The notes: generated from the letters alone by a model not told the origin. DNA of 64,000 nucleotides from Bowdeniella nasicola (GCF_900107735.1 NZ_FNQV01000003.1:124001-188000); one strand, 5' to 3'. Shown: positions 38,009-47,141, counted from the stretch's first letter. Translations and numbers: made by a program.

Positions 38009-38731
38009 GTGGCCCAGAATAATGGACGAAAGCAAGCGCCGAAGACCAAGTCGGCGCCGCGTAATGCTGCGCGTTCAGCCAGTGCTTCCGGGAAGCGCCC
38101 GACCGCAGCGAAATCGAACCGGACCAAGGCTAAGCGCCCGACTCGGGGGCAGATCATGGTGCGACGCGTCGTCTTTTCCCTGCTTGTCTTGGCCTTGGCG
38201 GGACTCGTGATCTGGGGGGCCTGGGCCGCTACCAAGGCCATAACTCAGTCGTTGACGCAGAACTCGAAGGTTGAGCCCACCGCTAATCCGGTCCCAACAT
38301 CCTCGGCAGAGTGGGCAGCGCTTGATGAGCAGGAGCGTCTTATGGCGCTCAAGGGTAGGGCTCCGGAGGTGTGTCCGGCCGATAGCGTGAAGGTCTCCGT
38401 CGACATCGCTAATCGCAGCGGTGGGGCATTCAACGTCGTCGCTCACATCACGAACGACTTCCCCGTTCCCTGTTTGGTTGACACGACCGATGCCCGGATC
38501 GCTACCGTCATCACCTCCGGTGACGAGACCATCTGGACCAGCGCCTCGTGTGCGGGCGATTCGCAGACGTTACTGCTGCCGGCAGGCGAAGAGACGTCAC
38601 GGACGATCGTGTGGCCCGGGCAGCATAGAACCTCGGGATGTGAGGCAGGCGATAAGGCAAAGCCTGGCGTCTACAAGGCGAGGGTGTCAGTCGGCGGAGC
38701 GGAAGACTCTGCGACCTTTGAAGTCCGTTAG
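38009..38731 (+). CDS. Membrane-anchored extracytoplasmic protein of unknown function
   Basis: A 240-residue protein. Residues 1-49 are very basic (Lys/Arg/Ala/Ser-rich), one membrane helix spans about 51-74, and the remainder is extracytoplasmic with four cysteines and beta-strand-like sequence (DSVKVSVDIANRSGGAFNVVAHITN). The start is GTG 38009 with GGAGG 6 nt upstream. In Mycobacterium an unrelated-looking membrane protein (Rv3587c) lies at the same place between disA/radA and mutY, so the positional equivalent is conserved, but I cannot claim homology. The gene abuts disA tail to tail. Confidence 0.7.
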   Translation: MAQNNGRKQAPKTKSAPRNAARSASASGKRPTAAKSNRTKAKRPTRGQIMVRRVVFSLLVLALAGLVIWGAWAATKAITQSLTQNSKVEPTANPVPTSSAEWAALDEQERLMALKGRAPEVCPADSVKVSVDIANRSGGAFNVVAHITNDFPVPCLVDTTDARIATVITSGDETIWTSASCAGDSQTLLLPAGEETSRTIVWPGQHRTSGCEAGDKAKPGVYKARVSVGGAEDSATFEVR

Positions 38732-39793
38732 CTAATGGCGGCCGAACATCGTCAATTCGGCGAGGCGTTCCAATCCATCATGGATCGCTCGCGCACGTTG
38801 TGGGCCGACGCCTTCGACTTCTTGCAGGTCTGCTGCTGATGCGCTGAGCAAGTCCTCGATCGAATCAAAATGGACCGCGAGCTCTTCGACCACCGCTGAC
38901 GGCAGGCGCGGAATCTTGGAGAGTAAACGAAGCCCACGCACGGGCAGGAGTTGATCCACACCGCGAGCTTCGCCGCCGAGGCCGAGCGCTGCGGCGACGA
39001 GCTGTGGCTCGAGTAATTGCGCCGACGTGAGATGGTCGAGTTCCTCCCACACCTGCTCCGGGGGAACTCGGGAGTACTCCGCTAGGACGAGTTCACCGTC
39101 CTTGATCACACCCGTGACGAGTTCATCCAGCTGGAGCTTGAGCAATCGGCCATCGATTCCAAGCTCGATGACGTAGGACTCGATCTCGTCCCAAATCCGG
39201 ATGACCATCTCGAGGCGCTGCATGACGACGGCGACATCACTGACGGTGACGAGTCCGCGAAGTTCGAGCGAGGTGAGGGTAGCAAGGACCTCATCGAGCC
39301 TCGTCCGGTAGCGCTCCAGAGTATCGAGGGCCTGGCTCGCCCGGGAAATAATGACGTCCGAGTCTTCCAGCACGTGGCGGGTGCCCTCGACGTACAGGGC
39401 GATGATACTCATCGATTGAGAAACGGAGATGACGGGAAAGCCCGTTTGTTTGGCAACCCGGTCAGCCGTCCGGTGCCGCATCCCGGTTTCCGTGGTGGGG
39501 ATATCTGAGGCCGGGAGCAACTGGACATTGGCGCGGGTGATGGTTCGTAGCGAGGCATCCAGGACAACGCCGCCATCCATCTTCGATAACTCACGCAGCC
39601 GGGTCGCGGTGAAGTCGGCATCAAGTTGGAAGCCACCCGAACAAATCGATTCCACCACGTCGTTATCCCCGAGCACGATCAAGGCGCCGGTACGACCCCG
39701 CAGGATGCGTTCTAGACCATCACGGAGCTCCGTGCCAGGCGCGACCCGGGCGAGTGTGGAGCGAAGGTCTGGTGAAACCACGGGTGCCCCCAA
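38732..39793 (-). CDS. disA: DNA integrity scanning diadenylate cyclase DisA
   Basis: Makes cyclic di-AMP from ATP and stalls when bound to branched DNA. The 353-residue protein has the N-terminal DAC domain (to about 145) with GMRHRTA carrying the RHR motif (106-108), a helical linker, and a C-terminal helix-hairpin-helix DNA-binding domain (LQEVEGVGPQRARAI). The usual DGA motif reads DGG at 73-75, a substitution worth noting. The start is uncertain: TTG 39793 gives the full N-terminus, and GTG 39781 would remove four residues. It lies directly downstream of radA on the same strand, as in many Gram-positive bacteria. Confidence 0.95.
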   Translation of the reverse strand: MGAPVVSPDLRSTLARVAPGTELRDGLERILRGRTGALIVLGDNDVVESICSGGFQLDADFTATRLRELSKMDGGVVLDASLRTITRANVQLLPASDIPTTETGMRHRTADRVAKQTGFPVISVSQSMSIIALYVEGTRHVLEDSDVIISRASQALDTLERYRTRLDEVLATLTSLELRGLVTVSDVAVVMQRLEMVIRIWDEIESYVIELGIDGRLLKLQLDELVTGVIKDGELVLAEYSRVPPEQVWEELDHLTSAQLLEPQLVAAALGLGGEARGVDQLLPVRGLRLLSKIPRLPSAVVEELAVHFDSIEDLLSASAADLQEVEGVGPQRARAIHDGLERLAELTMFGRH

Positions 39794-39856
39794 TTCTCAT
39801 GTGTGCTCGAACACTTCTATGGTAGTGCCCTGATTGCCGACCGGTGCACCAGCGCG

Positions 39857-41242
39857 CTAGGCATCCATGTCGAGTCCCACCCGCAGGGCTGCTGATACGG
39901 AGTCAACAGGGTGCAGTGACATGCCGGCAGGCACTTTGGCGTGGCCAGCGGCCTGCTTCGGGACTATCGAGTCGGTGAAGCCAAGCCGCGCTGCCTCGTT
40001 GAGGCGGCGGTCAATGCCGACAATAGAGCGAAGTTGACCGGTCAGTCCGACCTCGCCAAGGGCAATAAATCCGGGGCGGAAGGTCTTATCGAGCGCCGCA
40101 CCCGCGACAGATGTTGCTATGGCCAGGTCGACAGCCGGCTCACTCGTTGCCGCGCCACCGACCGTGGAGACGTAGATATCGAAATTGCCGAGGGGCAGGC
40201 GGAGCCGTGCTTGTAGAACGGCAAGGGTCATCATCGTTCGAGATTGCGACAGGCCCGAGGTCGTGCGCCGTGGGGAGGAGAATGTCGTTTCTGCCAGCAA
40301 GGACTGCACTTGCAGCGGCATCGGTCGGCGGCCTTCGAGGGTGATCGTGGCGCAGGTGCCTGGCACATGGACGTCCGCGCCTTCGAGAAAGAGCCCGGAC
40401 GGATCGGGCAGCTCGATGATTCCTGCATCGGTCAGGTCGAAACAACCAACCTCATCGGTAGCGCCGTACCGGTTCTTCAACGCGCGCAACATGCGGAGAC
40501 GAGAATGGCGCTCGCCTTCGAACTGGCAGACGACATCGACGAGGTGTTCTAAGACTCGGGGTCCGGCAATCGAACCGTCTTTCGTGACGTGTCCGACCAG
40601 GACGATCGGGACCCCTTGAGTCTTGGCAACCTCAATGAACGCTCCGGCCGTATTTCGCACCTGGGTGACAGAACCTGGGACGCCGGAAATATCCGCGGAG
40701 GCGAAGGTCTGGACGGAATCGACGATCACCATTGAGGGGCGCGTCTGTTCGATATGTCCGAGGGCCGCTCCAACATCAGTGAGGGAGGAAAGAAGCAGAT
40801 TACTCGATACCGCTCCGATTCGGTCGGCGCGGATTCGCACTTGGGCTTCGGATTCTTCCCCCGTGAGATACAGAACCGGACCAGCGCCTGTCCTCGAAGC
40901 TTTCTGGGCCGCGCGGGCGGCGACGTGAAGGAGCAGCGTCGACTTTCCGACGCCCGGTTCACCGGCCAGCAGGATCACCGCTCCGGGAACGATGCCACCG
41001 CCAAGGACGCGGTCCAGCTCGCTCAATCCGGTTGTGCGGGCGCGGGCATCTTCAGCCTTGACCTCGTCAATCGGTTGGGCCGGGCGCGATGGCGCTAAGG
41101 CCGTCACAGCGCGAACGGAGGTCGCCACCGATGCCTCTTCCTCAACGGTTCCCCACGCCTTACAGGCCGGGCACTGTCCCACCCACTTGGTGGTCGTCCA
41201 CCCGCAGTCTGTGCATGCATATGCCGCCTTTGTTCGAGCCAT
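39857..41242 (-). CDS. radA: DNA repair protein RadA
   Basis: A RecA-like ATPase and helicase for recombination intermediates. The 461-residue protein has an N-terminal C4 zinc finger (YACTDCGW ... CPACKAWG), Walker A GEPGVGKST, the KNRYG motif (RALKNRYGATDEVG), and the C-terminal Lon-protease-like domain (FDIYVSTVGGA ... GEVGLTGQLRSI). It is the first gene of the radA-disA unit. RadA is known to modulate DisA in Bacillus. It is divergent from the acyl-CoA dehydrogenase gene. Confidence 0.96.
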   Translation of the reverse strand: MARTKAAYACTDCGWTTTKWVGQCPACKAWGTVEEEASVATSVRAVTALAPSRPAQPIDEVKAEDARARTTGLSELDRVLGGGIVPGAVILLAGEPGVGKSTLLLHVAARAAQKASRTGAGPVLYLTGEESEAQVRIRADRIGAVSSNLLLSSLTDVGAALGHIEQTRPSMVIVDSVQTFASADISGVPGSVTQVRNTAGAFIEVAKTQGVPIVLVGHVTKDGSIAGPRVLEHLVDVVCQFEGERHSRLRMLRALKNRYGATDEVGCFDLTDAGIIELPDPSGLFLEGADVHVPGTCATITLEGRRPMPLQVQSLLAETTFSSPRRTTSGLSQSRTMMTLAVLQARLRLPLGNFDIYVSTVGGAATSEPAVDLAIATSVAGAALDKTFRPGFIALGEVGLTGQLRSIVGIDRRLNEAARLGFTDSIVPKQAAGHAKVPAGMSLHPVDSVSAALRVGLDMDA

Positions 41243-41357
41243 GGGGCCAGCCTACGGGGTGGTAAGGACGTCGCTGCCAGCAGGCGTGCACTTGAGTACA
41301 GCTGCCTGCCGCGAAACAATGGCGTCAAGTGCAGTGGCCGATCGAATCGAGGATGTC

Positions 41358-42506
41358 ATGACAAGCGCAGTGCTCACCGACGAGCTTCTTTCAACGATCC
41401 ACTCCCGGGCGGAGAAAACCGACCGGGAGAACGTATTTTTCGACGAGGATCTTGCTGATCTGAAAGCCGCAGGTTATCTCTCCGCCTTCGTGCCCACGGA
41501 GTTCGGGGGAGCTGGGCTCACGTTGGAGGAGATCGTTAACGAGCAGATTCGGCTCGCCGGTGCCGCTCCGGCCACAGCGCTCGCCGTCAATATGCACCAC
41601 ATTGTCGTCGGGGTCGGCAGGATGCTGCACGATGCCGGTCTCGAAGGCGGCGCTCGCATTTTGAAAGATGCAGGCGAGGGCCACCTGTTTGCCTTCGGGA
41701 TTTCCGAACCGTCAAACGATCTCGTCCTGTTCGGATCCATCACCGAAGCAAAGCCAGATGGCGAGGGCGGCTTCAGTTTCACCGGCACGAAGATCTTCAC
41801 CTCCCTAGCACCGGCGTGGACGCGGCTGATGACCTTTGGGCGGGATGATTCCGAGGGAGATCCCATGAGCGTCTTCGCGGTACTGAACCGGGAAGACGGC
41901 GGCTTCACCATTAAAGAAGACTGGGACACCCTGGGGATGCGGGCTACACAGTCCCACACCACCAAGCTGGAAGGGGCACACGCGCCGGCAGAACAGATTC
42001 TGTGCCGTATCGAGCCGGGGCCTAACGCTCACCCGGTTGTATGGGGGATCTTTTCCCACTTCGAGATCCTGCTCGCGGCCTGTTACACCGGCATCGGCAA
42101 GCGCGCGATCGAGGTAGCGGCTGAGACAGTCAAAAACCGTGCCAGCGTGAAGAACCAAACGAGCTACGCCGCCGATCCGGATATCCGCTGGCGGCTCGCC
42201 AGCGCAGCAATTGAGATGGATGGCATCTACCCGCAGCTCACCCTTGCCGCCCGAGATATCGATCAGGGAGTGGACCGCGGGCCACTATGGATGCCGATGG
42301 TCTCGGCGATCAAGGTGCGTGCCACCGAAGCCGCAAAGAACTCCGTGGAAAAGGCGATTCGGGCATGTGGCGGACGCTCGTACTACAACTCCCACGAACT
42401 CTCGCGCCTCTATCGCGACGTCCTCGCGGGCCTCTTCCAGCCCTCCGATGACGAATCGACGCACGCGGCATGGGCCAATGTTGTGCTCGGTCCTATCGAG
42501 AAGTAA
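41358..42506 (+). CDS. Acyl-CoA dehydrogenase family flavoprotein
   Basis: A 382-residue flavoenzyme of the acyl-CoA dehydrogenase superfamily. The N-terminal helical domain includes VPTEFGGAGLTLEE, the middle beta domain has FGISEPSND, and the C-terminal helical domain has the FAD-binding RACGGRSYYNSHELSRLYRD. In the canonical family the GGxGY...ERLYRD segment is similar, so the fold is sound, but the specific acyl substrate is not evident. ATG 41358 has GAGGA 4 nt upstream; an ATG at 41319 lacks a ribosome site. It is isolated from any beta-oxidation genes in the window. Its stop abuts the convergent trkA gene. Confidence 0.85.
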   Translation: MTSAVLTDELLSTIHSRAEKTDRENVFFDEDLADLKAAGYLSAFVPTEFGGAGLTLEEIVNEQIRLAGAAPATALAVNMHHIVVGVGRMLHDAGLEGGARILKDAGEGHLFAFGISEPSNDLVLFGSITEAKPDGEGGFSFTGTKIFTSLAPAWTRLMTFGRDDSEGDPMSVFAVLNREDGGFTIKEDWDTLGMRATQSHTTKLEGAHAPAEQILCRIEPGPNAHPVVWGIFSHFEILLAACYTGIGKRAIEVAAETVKNRASVKNQTSYAADPDIRWRLASAAIEMDGIYPQLTLAARDIDQGVDRGPLWMPMVSAIKVRATEAAKNSVEKAIRACGGRSYYNSHELSRLYRDVLAGLFQPSDDESTHAAWANVVLGPIEK

Positions 42507-43169
42507 CTAGGGACGCTGCGCGAAACGCTCGAGCAGTTCCGTATTGCCGGAGACGATAAGAATGTCGTCCCGGTTAATGCGAGTGTTTTCGGTCGAGTAT
42601 TCAAAGGGCTCGCCCGGGGGCTTCACCCCGATGACGGTAATGCCGTACTTCTTATGGATATCGGATTCGGCGAGGGTGAAGCCCCACGTTTCGCGCGGCG
42701 GACGCATCTTCACGATCGTGAAGCCGTCCTCCATTTCAATAAAGTCCAGCATCCGGCCCGAGACCATGTGCGCCACGCGCTGCCCGGCATCATGTTCGGG
42801 ATAGACGACGTGGTGAGCTCCGATTCGACGCAAGATTCGGCCGTGTTCCGCGGAGACCGCCTTCGCCCAGATCTCCGGCATTCCGAGATCAACGAGGTTG
42901 CCGGTGATCAAGACTGAAGCTTCCAGCGACGTTCCCACGCCAACGACCGCTACCGGAAACTCGGAGGCGCCGAGCTGTTCGAGGGATTCGGGATTCGTGG
43001 CATCGGCCTCAACCAGCGGAAGTCTGCCCGACCACTGTTCGATGAGATCAGGGTTCTTTTCTACTGCGAGAACCTCTCGACCTGACTTCTCCAAGGTGAT
43101 CGCCAGGGCCGAGCCAAAACGGCCGAGGCCGATGACAAGCACGCCCGAATTGGTGCGACGTTCCGGCAT
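42507..43169 (-). CDS. trkA: Potassium uptake regulatory subunit TrkA/KtrA (RCK domain)
   Basis: A 220-residue cytoplasmic gating protein of a Trk/Ktr channel. The RCK-N Rossmann domain has VLVIGLGRFGSALA and LVEADATNPESLEQL, and the RCK-C domain is at about 135-220 (ITVIGVKPPGEPFEY). RCK-C domains of KtrA and CpaA bind cyclic di-AMP in several Gram-positive bacteria, and disA is only about 3 kb away. It is the second gene of a trkH-trkA unit, 24 nt after trkH. Confidence 0.93.
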   Translation of the reverse strand: MPERRTNSGVLVIGLGRFGSALAITLEKSGREVLAVEKNPDLIEQWSGRLPLVEADATNPESLEQLGASEFPVAVVGVGTSLEASVLITGNLVDLGMPEIWAKAVSAEHGRILRRIGAHHVVYPEHDAGQRVAHMVSGRMLDFIEMEDGFTIVKMRPPRETWGFTLAESDIHKKYGITVIGVKPPGEPFEYSTENTRINRDDILIVSGNTELLERFAQRP

Positions 43170-43193
43170 GAAAACTCCTTATGAAACCTGGTC

Positions 43194-44567
43194 TTAGCCT
43201 ACCGCCGGACGCTCTTCCGGCATCCGAATGACGCGGCGCCGCGAGCGCAGGGCAAGAGCAGCAGCCAGCGTCATGGTGCCGACACGACCCATGAACATCA
43301 TTCCGGTCAGGACATACTTGCCTGCATCGGGCAGATGCCCGGTAATACCCGTTGAGAGTCCCACCGTGCCAAAGGCGGAGATGACATCGAATAAGACCAT
43401 GTCGAGTTGCAGGTTCGTGATCGACAACAAGATGAGAGTCGACAGCCCAACGAGGGTGGCTCCGATAAACGCGACTGCGACTGCCAGTCGAACGGTACCG
43501 GGCGGAATCCGGCGTTGGAAGGCTTCGATGTCGCGATCGCCCCGGGCTTCGGCGACGATGGCGAGCAGCAGCACCGCCAAGGTTGTCACTTTGATGCCGC
43601 CGCCGGTCGACGCGGTCCCGCCACCGACAAACATCAGGGCATCTTGGAAGAACCAGGTCGCTTCCCGCATGTGCGCCACGGGAATCGTCTCGATTCCAGA
43701 AGAGCGGGCGTTGACCGAGTAGATCAACCCGGTCAGGATCTTCTCCGAGGTATCCATCTGGCCAAAGGTCGCGGGATTCGTCCACTCCATTGCTGGAATA
43801 ACGAGGAAGGCCAGCGCTGAGAGGAAGCCGTACATCACCAGCGTGAGCTTGGTATGCAGTGACCAGTGCCGAGGGTGAAACAGATGCCGGCGCAGATTGA
43901 GAAGGACCGGGAAGCCAATGGCGCCGATCGCAGTGCCGACAGTGATCGGCAGCCCGATCCACCAATCGCCGAGATGGGGCTGCAAGCCTTCAGGCAGAAT
44001 CACAAATCCGGCGTTATTGAAGATGGACACCGCCATAAAGGACGCGTGCCACAACGCTTCCCCGAACGGTTCCCCGAGCGTGGTAAAGCGGGGGAGGAGG
44101 ACCAGCGTGAGAGCGATCTCGACCGAAAGCGATACAACGATGACAGCGATGATGAGGGAGCCCACCTCGCCGAGGCGGTCGGTCTTGGTCTCGCGAGCGG
44201 TGAGCATCCGCTGCGTGAGGCCGATCCGGCGGGAGACGGCAAATCCGAGGATCGACGCGAGAGTCATGACGCCGAGGCCGCCGACGGCCATCGCCACCAT
44301 GATGACGGTATGCCCAAAGGTCGACCAGTAGGTGGCGGTATCGACGGTGACAAGACCGGTGACGCAGACGGCGCTGGTCGCCGTGAACATCGCATCGGCG
44401 AGGGGCGCGCGGTGCCCATCAGTCGTCGCGATCGGGAGCGACAGCAACGCGGTGACCACGAGGACGATGGCAGTAAAGACGAGGAGAGCGAGCCGGGCCG
44501 GAGAGGACTGGGCGATTTCATCGACCCAGTCTCGTGACCGCCTCGCGAGCGCGCGGGTACGCGACAT
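43194..44567 (-). CDS. trkH: Potassium uptake channel subunit TrkH/KtrB
   Basis: A 457-residue K+-translocating membrane subunit. Four pore-loop repeats are recognisable, each near a glycine filter: TSAVCVTGLVTVDTATY, NNAGFVIL, NARSSGIETIPV, and SAFGTVGLSTGITG, all separated by paired helices. Size and pore sequences favour the KtrB type. ATG 44567 has GAGGAGGA upstream on the minus strand. It is the first gene of trkH-trkA, divergent from the acuC gene. Confidence 0.94.
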   Translation of the reverse strand: MSRTRALARRSRDWVDEIAQSSPARLALLVFTAIVLVVTALLSLPIATTDGHRAPLADAMFTATSAVCVTGLVTVDTATYWSTFGHTVIMVAMAVGGLGVMTLASILGFAVSRRIGLTQRMLTARETKTDRLGEVGSLIIAVIVVSLSVEIALTLVLLPRFTTLGEPFGEALWHASFMAVSIFNNAGFVILPEGLQPHLGDWWIGLPITVGTAIGAIGFPVLLNLRRHLFHPRHWSLHTKLTLVMYGFLSALAFLVIPAMEWTNPATFGQMDTSEKILTGLIYSVNARSSGIETIPVAHMREATWFFQDALMFVGGGTASTGGGIKVTTLAVLLLAIVAEARGDRDIEAFQRRIPPGTVRLAVAVAFIGATLVGLSTLILLSITNLQLDMVLFDVISAFGTVGLSTGITGHLPDAGKYVLTGMMFMGRVGTMTLAAALALRSRRRVIRMPEERPAVG

Positions 44568-44636
44568 GGATCCTCCTCATCACCCAGCGAAGCCGTTAGG
44601 TATCCCCAAGCGTAGCGCGCGCGGTAGCGTTGCCCC

Positions 44637-45833
44637 ATGGCAGACCTGGCGGTGTACTACAGCGAGGAACTGACCGAATACGACTTCGGCCCCTTCCACC
44701 CCATGGCGCCCGTCCGCCTGGAACTGACCTATGAACTCATCCAGGCCTTCGGGCTCACCGCATTACCGACGGTTCAAGTGCTCGCCCCACCGGTCGCGAC
44801 GGATGAGGAACTGCTGAGAGTCCATGCCGCCGATTACGTTGCGACCATCAAAGCTGCCTCTGACGGCACCATGCCCGATGACGGCTACAGCTTTGGCCTC
44901 GCCGATGCCGATTGCCCCCCGTTTGTGCACATGCATCGCGCCGCCGCTCGGCTCGCCGGCGGGACCGTTGCGGCCTGCCGCATCGTTCGTTCGGGTGGGG
45001 TGAAGCGGGCGGTGAATTTCGCCGGTGGAATGCACCACGCGATGCCCGCCAAGGCCGCGGGCTTCTGCATCTACAACGACGCCGCCGTCGGGATCGCAGA
45101 CCTCCTTGCGGCTGGGACATCCTCCATCGTCTACATCGACATTGACGCCCATCACGGTGACGGCGTCGAGAAGGTCTTCCGCGACGATCCGCGGGTCACG
45201 ACGATCTCGCTGCATCAGCATCCCGACACGCTTTTTCCCTTTACCGGTTACCCCCAAGACATCGGCGGGACGAACGCCCGCGGCCACAGCGTCAACCTTG
45301 CGCTGCCGCCGCGCACGAGCGATGGCCAGGCATTGCGCGCCCTGGAGGCGATCGTCGAGCCCGTGCTGGCAGAGCTGCACCCCGAGATCGTCATCACCCA
45401 GCACGGGTGCGATTCGCACGTGCGGGATCCGCTGACCGACCTAGCCTTTTCCATCGACGGCATGCGCGCCGCGGCCCTCATGCTTCGAGAGTTGATCGAT
45501 ACCTACGCCCACGGGCGGTGGGTAGCGCTCGGCGGTGGTGGCTACGCCGTATGTTCGGTACCGCCGCGCGCCTGGACGCACCTCGTCGCGATCGCGGCCG
45601 GCCACCCCATTGACGTCGCGGATGCCATTCCACAGAGCTGGCTGGATTTCGCGGCCGCCACTGGGCACTGCCCGAGCCAGGGCTATCTACCCCGCACGAT
45701 GGGCGATGGGGTGGATGTGAGTTTCAAGCCATTTTCGTGGGGCTTTGACCCGGCCGACCCGATTGATCGCGCGATCAACGCCACGCGATCGGCCGCTTTT
45801 CCCGACCTCGGCATCGATCCACTGATTCTGTGA
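44637..45833 (+). CDS. acuC: AcuC-type histone-deacetylase-family protein
   Basis: A 398-residue class I deacetylase fold protein; bacterial AcuC removes acetyl groups from lysines, classically from acetyl-CoA synthetase. The zinc/catalytic features are GGMHHAM (catalytic His pair), YIDIDAHHGDGVE (zinc Asp/His), the second Asp in QHGCDSHVRDPL, and the late LGGGGYA tyrosine loop. The start is ATG 44637, with no clear ribosome site, perhaps leaderless. It has no acetoin or acs genes beside it, so the target is unknown. Confidence 0.88.
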   Translation: MADLAVYYSEELTEYDFGPFHPMAPVRLELTYELIQAFGLTALPTVQVLAPPVATDEELLRVHAADYVATIKAASDGTMPDDGYSFGLADADCPPFVHMHRAAARLAGGTVAACRIVRSGGVKRAVNFAGGMHHAMPAKAAGFCIYNDAAVGIADLLAAGTSSIVYIDIDAHHGDGVEKVFRDDPRVTTISLHQHPDTLFPFTGYPQDIGGTNARGHSVNLALPPRTSDGQALRALEAIVEPVLAELHPEIVITQHGCDSHVRDPLTDLAFSIDGMRAAALMLRELIDTYAHGRWVALGGGGYAVCSVPPRAWTHLVAIAAGHPIDVADAIPQSWLDFAAATGHCPSQGYLPRTMGDGVDVSFKPFSWGFDPADPIDRAINATRSAAFPDLGIDPLIL

Positions 45834-45938
45834 GGCGAACCCGGTTGAGATCAACAGCAAAATCTGGGAATATCACACCAGGGAGAATGCCCGCCGAACC
45901 CATGTATTTCGCGGCGGTTGAGTGAGAAACGGACAGTC

Positions 45939-46160
45939 ATGGCCCAGCTAGAAGGAGCCCCGCGCTTTGTTACCGTCGCGGAGGTCGCTGACCTGATGCG
46001 GGTGTCTCGCATGACGGTGTACCGCATGGTTCACGCCGGTGAACTGCCGGCCGTTCGCGTCGGGCGTTCGTTTCGTGTCCCCCGATCCGCTGTCGACGAT
46101 CTCATTGCATCCGGCCTTGGCTCCTGGGATAGCGATCGCGATATCGAGGCGAGCGGGTAA
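45939..46160 (+). CDS. Excisionase-type helix-turn-helix DNA-binding protein
   Basis: A 73-residue protein with a MerR/Xis-like winged helix (FVTVAEVADLMRVSRMTVYRM ... LPAVRVGRSFRVPRSAVDDLI). It is the actinobacterial gene that regularly precedes the bS22-like ribosomal protein (Rv0500A-like position), not a phage excisionase. ATG 45939 is chosen over GTG 45918. Regulatory targets are unknown. The next gene begins 57 nt downstream. Confidence 0.85.
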   Translation: MAQLEGAPRFVTVAEVADLMRVSRMTVYRMVHAGELPAVRVGRSFRVPRSAVDDLIASGLGSWDSDRDIEASG

Positions 46161-46217
46161 ACTAGCACCTTGTTCCTGCGGCTCGGCCGCGAACCAACAT
46201 TAATCTGTGAGGACCAT

Positions 46218-46316
46218 ATGGGATCTGTAGTCAAGAAGCGCCGCAAGCGCATGTCGAAGAAGAAGCACCGCAAGCTGCTTCGCAAGACTCGTCACCAGCG
46301 CCGCAACAAGAAGTAA
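46218..46316 (+). CDS. Small ribosomal protein bS22-like (AURKAIP1/COX24 domain)
   Basis: A 32-residue, extremely basic peptide ([20 protein letters not shown] at its start, and the same character to the end) with 22 Lys/Arg. This is the actinobacterial bS22 protein, a ribosomal component near the decoding centre. GAGGA stands 6 nt before ATG 46218, and a strong terminator follows 12 nt after the stop. It is too short for most automatic gene callers. Confidence 0.95.
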   Translation: MGSVVKKRRKRMSKKKHRKLLRKTRHQRRNKK

Positions 46317-46327
46317 GCGCACACACC

Positions 46328-46352
46328 GGCCCGGAAGAATTCCGGGCCTTTT
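46328..46352 (+). terminator. Rho-independent terminator after the bS22 gene
   Basis: A perfect 9-bp stem GGCCCGGAA/TTCCGGGCC with loop GAA, then TTTT at 46349-46352. It also separates the convergent HAD gene. Confidence 0.9.
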
Positions 46353-46358
46353 GTGTTC

Positions 46359-47141
46359 CTATCGGGTGCGTCCCCGCAGCGACTTAACCACCGCTGCTGC
46401 TGCCCACAGCAATCCTGCGAGCGAGGCCGATTGGACGCCGCGCCCGATCCCCGTCATGAGGCGACGGCGCGATTGCTTGAACGTCGTGATCCGCCACCCG
46501 TGCTCGCTGGCATACGCCTTGAGTCGGGGCTCGGGATTGACCGCGACGGGATTGCCGACGGCGGCAAGCAGGGGAACGTCGTTGAGTGAATCGCCATAGG
46601 CAAAGGACGCGGCAAGATCGATGCCGCGCTCAGCGGCTAACTGCCGGATGGCATCGGCTTTGACCTGGCCGTGCAAGAACGGCGCCGACAGATGACCGGT
46701 GTAGATTCCGTCGACGTGTTCGGCGCGCGTTCCTAAGGAGCCCGTCGCGCCCAGGCGCGCGGCGATGTGCTCCGATAGCTCGACGGGGGTTGCGGTGACG
46801 AGCCATACCTCGTGCCCCTGCGCCAGGTGATCGTCGAGGATGTGTTTGGTTCCGGTGACGACCCGGGGAGCAAGGACCGCGGCGTAGACCTCTTCCCCGA
46901 TGGAGATCACTTCGGCGACGGCATGGCCTTTGATCGCTGCCAGGGCGCGGCTTCGTACGGCTTCGACCCGTGGCACCGTCTCGCCGAAAAGCGAATAAAG
47001 TGCGGCGTGGCGGGCTGCGAATAGAATGTCACGAGCACCAAAAAACTCGCGTCGATACAGCTCGCGGGCCAGGTGATATGCACTGGCGCCGCGGATGAGC
47101 GTGTTATCGACATCGAAGAATGCCGCAACCTTCCGATCCAC
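46359..47141 (-). CDS. HAD-superfamily phosphatase (HAD-IB, SerB-like)
   Basis: A 260-residue haloacid-dehalogenase phosphatase. Motif I is FFDVDNTLIRG, motif II VTATPVELS, and motif III GDSLNDVPLL, with the Lys in HGQVKADAI. A C-terminal basic segment and a hydrophobic stretch (about 234-250) suggest membrane contact. The family includes phosphoserine phosphatase-like SerB1 of mycobacteria, encoded at the equivalent place, but the substrate is unproven. It is divergent from the glutaredoxin-like gene with 11 nt between the starts. Confidence 0.88.
   Translation of the reverse strand: MDRKVAAFFDVDNTLIRGASAYHLARELYRREFFGARDILFAARHAALYSLFGETVPRVEAVRSRALAAIKGHAVAEVISIGEEVYAAVLAPRVVTGTKHILDDHLAQGHEVWLVTATPVELSEHIAARLGATGSLGTRAEHVDGIYTGHLSAPFLHGQVKADAIRQLAAERGIDLAASFAYGDSLNDVPLLAAVGNPVAVNPEPRLKAYASEHGWRITTFKQSRRRLMTGIGRGVQSASLAGLLWAAAAVVKSLRGRTR

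Noticed and set aside
45939-46160. Excisionase of an integrated element
   Set aside because: No integrase or attachment repeats nearby; this HTH gene regularly precedes the bS22 gene in Actinobacteria.
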